A DNA stretch of 64,000 nt, taken from positions 15,633 to 79,632 of the forward strand of contig CAZAFH010000018.1 of the NCBI GenBank assembly GCA_964484265.1, given 5' to 3'. This document shows, one piece after another, positions 15,546-21,987 of this stretch (the first letter of the stretch is position 1; every line of letters begins with the position of its first letter). The position numbers and the translations under genes are program-made. The stretch is from SIAQ01 sp964484265. GTDB taxonomy: Bacteria; Planctomycetota; Planctomycetia; Gemmatales; Gemmataceae. The notes beneath the pieces are model-generated. The model was not told the DNA's origin. It was given only the letters and a program-made list of their open reading frames with translations, and made no database searches.

Positions 15546-16556
15546 TCATGGCAGGAACACAAATTGGTCCGCCGTCGCGCTGCCCCGCAGGCTGGCACAC
15601 GTTCGCGCGTTGACCGTGACGCGCTCGCCGCGACGGTAACAGACGCCATCGTCGTCGGTGACTTCATCGAACGGGCCGCGATAGAGGACTTCGTGAATCG
15701 AGTCGAGACCGACCGGTTCAGGCCGCGTCCCAACTAGAAGAATTTCGCGCAATTCCATTCCGGGTGCGGTCAGGCAGATGCCATCGAATTTTTCCAGCGT
15801 GAGGTTCTCGAATCCCGCCTGGTGAAGATCGGCGACCATCTCGCGGTGAGTCGGCACATGCTTGACAAACGCCGCCACGCCTGGAAACGCCGGGACGCCC
15901 GGAAACGGACGATCGCCGCACATGCCGTGGACCGCAAGCGTGCCGCCGGGTCGCAGGACGCGGAGGATCTCGCTCAGGAGTTGCGTCTTGACCGAGGCAT
16001 CCATGCTTGCATTGAATGTCCCTTCGAGACGCACCTCATCGAGGCCGCCGTCGGCGAAATCGAGGCGAGCCGGAATCGGATCGGTGAGCGGATTCGTCCA
16101 GACTTTCGGTTCCGGCTTCTTCCAAACCTTCGTGCTGGCGGCGTCTTCAAAACCCGAATGGTCGAGATCTTCGTGAAAGATGTAAAGCTCCCACAAATGT
16201 TTGTCGGGATCGGTCACCCAGAATTTCGTTTGCAGGGCGTAGCAGCATTCGACGCCTTCCTGGCGTTGCGTGGCAATGCCGCCCTCTTCCAGGCGGCGCT
16301 GCAAATCGACAAGCGAGACCTGATCGGGCAGCCGAAAGCCGAGGTGATTCACGGTGCTTCCCGGCTTGCGCGGCGGCCCTTGCGTCAGCGTCAACACGAG
16401 CGGCGGCTTATCCGTCTCAATGCGCGCCGACGTGGCCGAGGTCTGCACCGGTTCGCTATTCAGCAGCAGCCGATAGAACCGCAAAGCACGCGGCAAGTCG
16501 GCCACGTGCAGCGCGATTTGAAACTTGGTCGTCGCTTCGATGGTTTGGGTTGGCAT
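15546..16556 (-). CDS. ArsI/CadI-type dioxygenase fused to ArsM-like C-terminal domain (copy 1)
   Basis: 336 residues from ATG 16556; the frame to 16595 begins inside a repeat (MSAKPQAAK), so I reject it. Residues 10-130 are a vicinal-oxygen-chelate domain of the ArsI/CadI type (C-As lyase that removes methyl or aryl groups from trivalent organoarsenicals). Fe ligand positions Gln13, His71 (VNHLG) and Glu123 (LWELY) are present, as is the vicinal pair Cys104-Cys105 (GVECCYALQTKFWVTDPD) that binds As(III). Residues about 155-336 look like the later part of a SAM methyltransferase (LRVLRPGGTLAVHG) followed by the segment EVLYRGPFDEVTDDDG-V-YRRGERVTV, which I recall from arsenite methyltransferases. 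The SAM-binding motif I is missing. The fusion of ArsI with an ArsM tail is unusual. Confidence 0.8.
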   Translation of the reverse strand: MPTQTIEATTKFQIALHVADLPRALRFYRLLLNSEPVQTSATSARIETDKPPLVLTLTQGPPRKPGSTVNHLGFRLPDQVSLVDLQRRLEEGGIATQRQEGVECCYALQTKFWVTDPDKHLWELYIFHEDLDHSGFEDAASTKVWKKPEPKVWTNPLTDPIPARLDFADGGLDEVRLEGTFNASMDASVKTQLLSEILRVLRPGGTLAVHGMCGDRPFPGVPAFPGVAAFVKHVPTHREMVADLHQAGFENLTLEKFDGICLTAPGMELREILLVGTRPEPVGLDSIHEVLYRGPFDEVTDDDGVCYRRGERVTVNARTCASLRGSATADQFVFLP

Positions 16557-16572
16557 GATTGTTCTCGGTTTT

Positions 16573-16628
16573 GCCGCTTGCGGCTTAGCGCTCATCTGGT
16601 ACGAGCTGAGCGCTAAGCCGCAAGCGGC
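16573..16628. repeat. Inverted repeat of the CCGCTTGCGGCTTAGCG family
   Basis: Perfect 22-bp arms (16573-16594 and 16607-16628) with a 12-base loop between the two ArsI-like genes. Translating it gives MSAKPQAA, a false N-terminus. Confidence 0.85.
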
Positions 16629-16643
16629 AAATGCATGGGTTTT

Positions 16644-17666
16644 TCAGTGTACCTGACACGTCTTGCCAGCTTGCTCCGGTTCGATGAAGACAAACTGCCC
16701 TGCCTGCGGTCCCTGGCGAAGCATGGTCCACGTTGCTCCCGCGACGGCGACGCGCTGGCCGCGCGGATAGACCGTGCCTTCGTCGTCGCGGATCTGCCGA
16801 AACGGGCCGCGATAGATGACCTCAAGGATATTCGCGGCTGTCGGCGCCAGCGGCTTCCAGCCGACGGCTTTGATTTCGCGCATCTCGACGCCGTCGTGCT
16901 CGAACCAGGCTTTGTCGGTGAACTTGACGAACTGCAAGCCGATGAAGCCGGCATCGTGCAGAGTCGTGGTCACTTCATTGTGCATGGGAATGCGTGAGAC
17001 CATCGCGGCCATGCCTGGGAGTGTTGGCGTGCCGTTCGGGAACGGCTTGTCGCTTGCGAGGCCATGAACCACGACTTTACCGCCCGGCTTGACGACGCGG
17101 AAGGCGTCGGCGATCAAACGTTGCCGATCGCTCGCCTGGCTGGCGCCGTTGAAGGTTCCGGTCAGGCGCACTTCGTCCACGCTGGCGTCATCGTGCGGAA
17201 TGCGGTCCGGCAGTGCGGCCGTCACGTAATGTTCCCACACGATCGGCTGGCCTGGCGGGGCTGCCGGCTCCGCGATTGGCTGATCGGCGGCGGCCCAAAC
17301 GGCCTCGTCCGCTCCCACGGCGAGTTGCCAGGCGTTGCCATCGGGATCGGCCACGCCGAACGTTTGATCGCCGTTGGATGATTGAATGTGAATGCCGCGA
17401 TTTTCGAGCCGTTCACGCATTTCATGAAGGTGCTCGGGCGACGACAACGTCAACCCGACACGGTTGCGCTCGCCGTCTTTGCCGACGGTGTGAGGCACGA
17501 GCGAGAACACCACCGGCGGATCGGTGACTTCGAACTTCGCGTAGTCGTCATGGCACTTGGCCGGCTCCATGTCGAACAGCACGCGATAAAAATCGATCGC
17601 CCGCGTCAAGCTGGAGACATTGAGCGACAGATGAAAACACCACGATTTTTGCATCACGATCTCCAA
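16644..17666 (-). CDS. ArsI-like/ArsM-like fusion, copy 2, metal site lost
   Basis: 340 residues (start ATG 17666; ATG 17654, MQKSWCFHLSL, is an alternative). Collinear with copy 1 along its whole length: VOC domain (FHLSLNVSSLTRAIDFYRVL), then the methyltransferase-like part (FRVVKPGGKVVVHGLASDKPFP) and the EVIYRGPFRQIRDDEGTVYPRG segment. Unlike copy 1, two of three metal ligand positions are changed (His to Arg69, Glu to Gln114) and the Cys-Cys pair is absent. It is therefore unlikely to be a C-As lyase and may be a binding or regulatory partner, perhaps a heteromer subunit of copy 1. It follows the MFS gene and precedes copy 1 in the same direction. Confidence 0.75.
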   Translation of the reverse strand: MEIVMQKSWCFHLSLNVSSLTRAIDFYRVLFDMEPAKCHDDYAKFEVTDPPVVFSLVPHTVGKDGERNRVGLTLSSPEHLHEMRERLENRGIHIQSSNGDQTFGVADPDGNAWQLAVGADEAVWAAADQPIAEPAAPPGQPIVWEHYVTAALPDRIPHDDASVDEVRLTGTFNGASQASDRQRLIADAFRVVKPGGKVVVHGLASDKPFPNGTPTLPGMAAMVSRIPMHNEVTTTLHDAGFIGLQFVKFTDKAWFEHDGVEMREIKAVGWKPLAPTAANILEVIYRGPFRQIRDDEGTVYPRGQRVAVAGATWTMLRQGPQAGQFVFIEPEQAGKTCQVH

Positions 17667-17674
17667 TTTCGTTA

Positions 17675-17699
17675 GCCGCTTGCGGCTTAGCGCTCAACA
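17675..17699. repeat. Single arm of the CCGCTTGCGGCTTAGCG repeat
   Basis: One arm only (GCCGCTTGCGGCTTAGCGCT, then CAACA) overlaps the 3' end of the MFS gene. Its complement supplies the last codons and TAA stop of that gene (GAG CGC TAA). Confidence 0.7.
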
Positions 17700-18937
17700 G
17701 GAACCCACCACCCGGCCAAACCGAGTACTACCAAGATCGGGGCAACCGCAAGGAAGAAGGCGTCATAGCTACCCGTCTCTGCCTTGCACCATGTCAACAG
17801 CACCGGTCCGAGCGCGGAAGCGAATACTGAAAGTATGTGGGCCGCTCCTTGTATGCGTCCCAGCTGGCTGCGTCCGAACGCCTGGGCATAGAACGCGAAG
17901 AACACCACGGTGATCAACCCACCCGACCCGCCCAGGGCCAGAGCATAGGCGACGACTTCCGCGTCATTGCGAATCCAGGGAAAAGCGGCGAGCGCTCCGG
18001 CCAATAGCACCATGCTGATGCCAAGCAATCGCCCCATCGGCCAAACCATCGACAACCAACCGCCGAGGAGATTGCACACCAACCCGAAGCCCGCGAGTAT
18101 CGCCATCACCACGAGAAACGTATTCGGCCCGAAACCGTGATCCGCCAGGATCGATTCGCTGAACAAGGTCACGGAAGACCATACCAACCCAAACAGCGCC
18201 GACGCCAAACTATAAATCCAGAACGCCGGGCTGCGCAACGCATCCCATACGGTGGCATCGTCTGGTGAAGTTACGACTTCCCGCCGTTCGTCGGCTTCGT
18301 ATGCTTGCAAGCCGATGCTGGCGGGTGTGCTGCGCACCAGAAGCCAGGTGAACGGCGCGAGTCCGACCAGACCAACGCCGAGATACAACCACGCCGCCCG
18401 CCAGCCTTCCACCTGCACCGTTCGGCCAACCCATAGCGTGCTGGCGATGAACCCGATCGCCAATAGCACGGAAAAAACGCCCATCGCCGGGCCCAGACGG
18501 CGAGAGAACCACTTGCCCACCATGGCCACGCTGATGATGGACAACGTGCCCTGTCCGAGTCCGCGCACGAGCAGCAGTACCGGGAAGAGATACGCCGGTT
18601 CATAAACCTGGCTCATGGCGACGACCGCCGCGCCCAGGAAGAAAATTACGCCTGCCCCCATGATGCGCGAGCCGAAGCGATCCACCATCGATCCGACCGG
18701 GATCGCCATCGCCGCGCCGATCAATATCGCCCAGAAATTAACGTTGCTGAACGTCTGGTCGGCGATGCCCATGTCCTCGATGAGCGATTTCGTGATCAGT
18801 CCGAGTCCGTGCGTCCGGCCCGGCAACGTCGCGGTCATCGCCAGCGCGGCCATCACGACATTCACCCAGCCGTAGTAAATCGGTAGGCGAGGCGTGATGA
18901 TCGGTTTGTCCGCAATGGCATTCTCTGGCAGCGTCAT
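17687..18937 (-). CDS. MFS transporter (second of two in the cluster)
   Basis: 416 residues from ATG 18937 (MTLPENAIADKPIITPRLPI). Twelve hydrophobic helices; motif PVGSMVDRFGSRIMG in loop 2-3 and FGRSQLGRIQGAAHI in the second half. Paralogue of 10880-12139. It starts 4 bases after the phytanoyl-CoA-dioxygenase-like gene stop, so both are co-translated, and the ArsI-like copy 2 follows. The last three codons and stop lie in a repeat arm. Likely moves the substrate or product of the adjacent enzymes across the inner membrane; substrate unknown. Confidence 0.88.
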   Translation of the reverse strand: MTLPENAIADKPIITPRLPIYYGWVNVVMAALAMTATLPGRTHGLGLITKSLIEDMGIADQTFSNVNFWAILIGAAMAIPVGSMVDRFGSRIMGAGVIFFLGAAVVAMSQVYEPAYLFPVLLLVRGLGQGTLSIISVAMVGKWFSRRLGPAMGVFSVLLAIGFIASTLWVGRTVQVEGWRAAWLYLGVGLVGLAPFTWLLVRSTPASIGLQAYEADERREVVTSPDDATVWDALRSPAFWIYSLASALFGLVWSSVTLFSESILADHGFGPNTFLVVMAILAGFGLVCNLLGGWLSMVWPMGRLLGISMVLLAGALAAFPWIRNDAEVVAYALALGGSGGLITVVFFAFYAQAFGRSQLGRIQGAAHILSVFASALGPVLLTWCKAETGSYDAFFLAVAPILVVLGLAGWWVPVER

Positions 18938-18941
18938 GTTC

Positions 18942-19739
18942 TCACTTGAAATAGACAAAGTGCTTGCCGTACTCCGCGTATTTCTTGCGCAGCCATACGT
19001 GAAATTCCTCATAGTGCTTTTCCCTACGGTTGCCGCCGTCGGAAAGAGCGTTGTAGCTGAGGTATAACTGGCGACGCCAGCGCTCGGAACGATTGGGCGA
19101 AGACCCGTGCGGCGTGAAGCATCCGAAGATCGCGACATCGCCGGGTTCGAGAATCAACGGCACCGCTGTCGCCTCATCGACGGCGTCCTTCGGCAGCGTA
19201 TGATACTCGCCGTCTTCAGGCGACATGTAGCCGTTGAGGTGGTAGCCGGGATAGACGATCGTGCAGCCGTTGTCGAGGTCGGTCCGTTCGTAGGCGATAA
19301 TCGCGGTAAGAAACGTGCGAGGGAAATCGCGCCAGCTGATGAAGTCCTGATGCAGGTCGTAGCCCTTGGCGCCGGGCGGTTTGAAGATCAATTTGTCCTT
19401 GAACAGGCACGCCTCCTCGCCATACAAATCGCCGAGAATCTGCAAGAGGCGAGTATCATGCGCGAGTCGATCGCATACGGGCGAGATATCGATGACCGGA
19501 TCGAAGCACTCGAACAGGCATTCCTGCGTCTTGATGTGGTTCTGCCAACGGCAGCGGATGTTCTCCGTCACGATCAGGTCGCGCCGCTGCGTCAAGCGGT
19601 CGGCGTCCGCCATTGCCTCGGCGACATCGGCTTCGGAAAAAAGCCGACGGACGATGAGGTAGCCTTGTTGCCGATATTGCTCGATCTCGCTTTCGCGCAG
19701 GACAAGCGAACTGGTCATCGTCATCGTTGCCGTTGACAT
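18942..19739 (-). CDS. Phytanoyl-CoA dioxygenase (PhyH) family Fe(II)/2-oxoglutarate enzyme
   Basis: 265 residues. The Fe(II) triad is visible: His130-x-Asp132 (YDLHQDFISW) and distal His211 (FGCFTPHGSSPNRS), with Arg residues shortly after (RSERWRRQ) that can bind 2-oxoglutarate. The start MSTATMTMTSSLVLRESEIEQYRQQGYLIV is typical of the family (ExxxxYxxxGyliv). In bacteria PhyH enzymes hydroxylate many small molecules, including natural products and phosphonates, so the family name does not give the substrate. It lies 4 bases upstream of the MFS gene and probably acts on the molecule carried by it. Confidence 0.88.
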   Translation of the reverse strand: MSTATMTMTSSLVLRESEIEQYRQQGYLIVRRLFSEADVAEAMADADRLTQRRDLIVTENIRCRWQNHIKTQECLFECFDPVIDISPVCDRLAHDTRLLQILGDLYGEEACLFKDKLIFKPPGAKGYDLHQDFISWRDFPRTFLTAIIAYERTDLDNGCTIVYPGYHLNGYMSPEDGEYHTLPKDAVDEATAVPLILEPGDVAIFGCFTPHGSSPNRSERWRRQLYLSYNALSDGGNRREKHYEEFHVWLRKKYAEYGKHFVYFK

Positions 19740-19751
19740 CGTTTGCTCGCT

Positions 19752-20192
19752 TTACGGAGTGGGGCGTTTGAGAACCATCAACACGATGCTTCCGCCATCG
19801 GGCGAGGTGAATTCTGCCGGGCGGTCCTTGCCAAAAATCTTCGCACAGATTCGTAGCTCGTCGCCTTTGAATTCGTAGATTCCTTCCATGTCGGCGCCTT
19901 TTTGCGTGCCGCCGCCGACAGTGAAATCGAAAATCTTGGGCATCGTCGTCGGATCGATCTTGATCTTGAGGCGAGCATATTCCTGCTTGACGCGGTCGTT
20001 GCCTTCGACGATGACTTCGTCGCCTTTGAAGACGAAGTTGAATTTCAGCTTGCTGTGATCCTTGCCGTTATAAGTGATCTCAGTGACGGCCCACGTGCCA
20101 TCGAACTTGGCGAGTTCCTTCTTGGCGTCCGTTGCGTTACCGGCGCCGATCGTCAAGATTGCTGCCAGGCAGAAGCCGATAGTCGTTTTCAT
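19752..20192 (-). CDS. TIGR03067-type small secreted protein
   Basis: 146 residues from ATG 20192 (MKTTIGFCLAAILTIGAGNA, signal peptide). The body LAKFDGTWAVTEITYNGKDHSKLKFNFVFKGDEVIV, then KIDPTTMPKIFDFTV, then EGIYEFKGDELRICA matches the planctomycete-enriched TIGR03067 domain, a lipocalin-like beta barrel of unknown function. Lies 12 bases upstream of the PhyH gene in the same direction, so it may be the first gene of the operon PhyH-MFS-ArsI2-ArsI1. Function unknown. Confidence 0.8.
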   Translation of the reverse strand: MKTTIGFCLAAILTIGAGNATDAKKELAKFDGTWAVTEITYNGKDHSKLKFNFVFKGDEVIVEGNDRVKQEYARLKIKIDPTTMPKIFDFTVGGGTQKGADMEGIYEFKGDELRICAKIFGKDRPAEFTSPDGGSIVLMVLKRPTP

Positions 20193-20420
20193 GTTGATTC
20201 TCGGATAAGAAACGAACGCCACTACGTTCTGACATTCGTTATATTGTCAGATCGTATGCCGTTCAAGATAGGAGGGACTGGCAGCGGAAGAATAGGCCGA
20301 TTAACGACTCAATTTCGCCCGTTCGTGCTTCCATTCGCCAATGGCCATTGCCATGTGTGGGTACCTCGTTGCTTTTGCTGCCAATCCGAAATCGTTTCGC
20401 CCGTTCCAGACTCAATTCGA

Positions 20421-20912
20421 TCAGTTTTCGAGCGATTCGGGGTTGAACGTGTGAATGGTTTTGACGGAGTTGGTGAAGTTGGTATGAACCTCGAAGCGGT
20501 CCATATCGCTGACGACAAGCAGCGGCGGGTTCTCCAAAGCTTCGCGATAGAGCATCTGGTTATAGGCTTCGACGAGGTCTTTGTGCTTGCCCTTGTATTC
20601 CCAGTCGAAGTACTGGCGTTTCCAGACGTCCGCCCAGCCTTTACCCCCGCCGGAATTGCTCACGCCACGCTCGAAGGTGTATTCGGTTCCATCGGGATCG
20701 GCGGTGGCGGGCTTGGGTTCGCTGAGAAGTTCGCACAGGTCGAGAAAGTGTTGCCGATTGCTTTGGATTTTATCCAGGTCGGGTTGGCGCTTCGTGGTCG
20801 AATCTACAATTTCCTCTAGACCTGCCAAACCATGCGGATGCCGGCAGACGTTGCACAAAGGCACGAGGGGCAGAATTGCAAGTTCCATCGGGTTTACATG
20901 CCTTGGATTCAA
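20421..20912 (-). pseudogene. Fragment of a large DNA methyltransferase (MmeI/YeeA type), N-terminal part
   Basis: The segment FDWEYKGKHKDLVEAYNQMLYREALENPPLLVVSDMDRFEVHTNFTNSVKTIHTF is what I know from the N-terminal nuclease-linked region of large single-chain restriction-methylation proteins. Those proteins exceed 900 residues, while here only 163 remain and the frame ends at 20421 with FNPESLEN. No methyltransferase motif (NPPF/Y) follows downstream. It is a decayed remnant of a restriction-modification gene within a repeat-filled region. Confidence 0.7.
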
Positions 20913-21023
20913 GTCGATTCAATCAGTTATTATAGCTCACAATTCAAGCCTCTTTTCCGTCGGGCTTGCATGCCTTGGATTCAAGTCGATTCAATCAACT
21001 ATTGTAGCTCAATTCAAGCCTCC
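20897..21023. repeat. Tandem duplication, two 72-base units
   Basis: The unit beginning CATGCCTTGGATTCAAGTCG occurs at 20897 and again at 20969 and stays similar over about 55 bases (through AATTCAAGCCTC). It lies right upstream of the methyltransferase fragment. Confidence 0.8.
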
Positions 21024-21231
21024 TTTTTGTTCGCGCGAGAAGCTGCTTTTTCAGCGCAACAATCCACTTTTCCGTCTCCGTTTGTTCCCGTAGATTCAAG
21101 CCAAGGCTCCTACAACGTTCGGCCTTGTGCAAGCGATGCAACTATGATTTCGTCGGCGTTCGCTCGGCGTCGATTTCCACTGCAATAAGACGACATTGGC
21201 GGTCATCTTCTATGCAGTGCAAGACGTTCTG

Positions 21232-21334
21232 TAGGAGTTGCTGTAGGTGCAATAAAACACCACATGTAGGAGTTGCTATAGGTGTTGAAAAACACAAATT
21301 CTAGGAGATGCAAGTAGGTGTTGAAAAATACAAC
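21232..21334. repeat. Three degenerate 34-35-base tandem units
   Basis: Units begin TAGGAGTTGCTGTAGGTG, TAGGAGTTGCTATAGGTG and TAGGAGATGCAAGTAGGTG, each followed by an A-rich part (GTTGAAAAACAC). The whole unit is repeated, so this is not a CRISPR array. Confidence 0.75.
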
Positions 21335-21540
21335 TCGCTTCCAACGCGATTGCACAAGAATAGGGGCTTTCCGACCATACGATATACTCTCGTCCACTAT
21401 TCCTCTTGCCGAGCATGAGCGCAACATGCCGGGCGCGGGCCTGAAGCATTACAGGCAAGCAAGGAATCAATTCCTTACCTATTCCGCGATGCTATGCTCC
21501 GGTTCACTCAGTCCGGTAGTACCTAAACCACGGGGACGGA

Positions 21541-21630
21541 TCACCCCATGCCGAGCATAAGAGCGACAAGCCGGGCACGCTCTTCCTTCGGCAACTTGAA
21601 CAGTTCGGCGGCAAGCGTATCGAGGTTTAG
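21541..21630 (-). pseudogene. Antitoxin-like relic
   Basis: The last 29 codons (LNLDTLAAELFKLPKEERAR, then LVALMLGMG) resemble the N-terminal segment of small addiction-module antitoxins (LAAELLKLSPEERARL). There is no start codon in place and nothing of the C-terminal half. A diverged copy of the same stretch (ARARHVALMLGKRNS) lies on the minus strand near 21412-21450, so the relic was duplicated. Confidence 0.45.
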
Positions 21631-21705
21631 CGGCGCGGAATGCACCGGAATTTGCAGCGCGGGTTCGGGATTTTGCTGTTTTTCCAGGGTTTCAGGGGGG
21701 GAATG

Positions 21706-21728
21706 CGAGTCCCCTTGGGGTAGTAGGT
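21706..21728 (+). other. Candidate distal attachment site (tRNA-Glu 3' end copy)
   Basis: CGAGTCCCCTTGGGG then TAGTAGGT matches 1763-1786 in the tRNA-Glu 3' end with a single missing G. A CAGGGG block upstream also resembles the T-arm. It could be the far boundary of a roughly 20-kb element integrated at tRNA-Glu. Confidence 0.5.
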
Positions 21729-21876
21729 GCTTTTCCGTAGCACCGCCTATTACAAGCAGGAATCGGTACAACACGAGTGCCGGTTGCTGCTTGTGGCGTT
21801 TTATTCGCGGCCCTTTGGCTCCGGACAATTCTCCGGATCGCCTAAAGATGACTCTCATGCAGCCTATTCTGCACCG

Positions 21877-21960
21877 ATTGGCGAGCCTGGCGGCATTAAC
21901 GACAGGTTGAACCGACGGTCGCCTATTCAACCTGCCGCTAACACGGCCAGGCTCGCCAAT
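21877..21960. repeat. 84-bp nested palindrome
   Basis: Outer arms ATTGGCGAGCCTGGC (21877-21891) and GCCAGGCTCGCCAAT (21946-21960) and inner arms CAGGTTGAA/TTCAACCTG (21903-21911, 21926-21934) are exact complements. It lies 27 bases downstream of the metalloprotease stop and could also end its transcript. Confidence 0.8.
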
Positions 21961-21987
21961 CAATTTTCATTTCGCATCCGCTCCTCG

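Larger units (their letters stand above)
20913..21987. other. Repeat-filled region with no intact gene
   Basis: More than 1 kb holds tandem repeats, an antitoxin-like relic, the second tRNA-Glu 3' copy and a long nested palindrome, but no intact protein gene. GC content falls in the left part. Confidence 0.7.

Noticed and set aside
16557..16595. N-terminal extension MSAKPQAAK of ArsI-like copy 1
   Set aside because: It is translation of an inverted-repeat arm; homology begins after ATG 16556.
8261..19739. Siderophore biosynthesis and uptake cluster
   Set aside because: A TonB receptor of the siderophore type is present, but no NRPS, NIS synthetase or other siderophore enzyme, and ArsI-like domains point elsewhere.
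21232..21334. Regularly spaced repeats resembling a CRISPR array
   Set aside because: The whole 34-35-base unit is repeated, with no unique spacers, and no cas genes are present.
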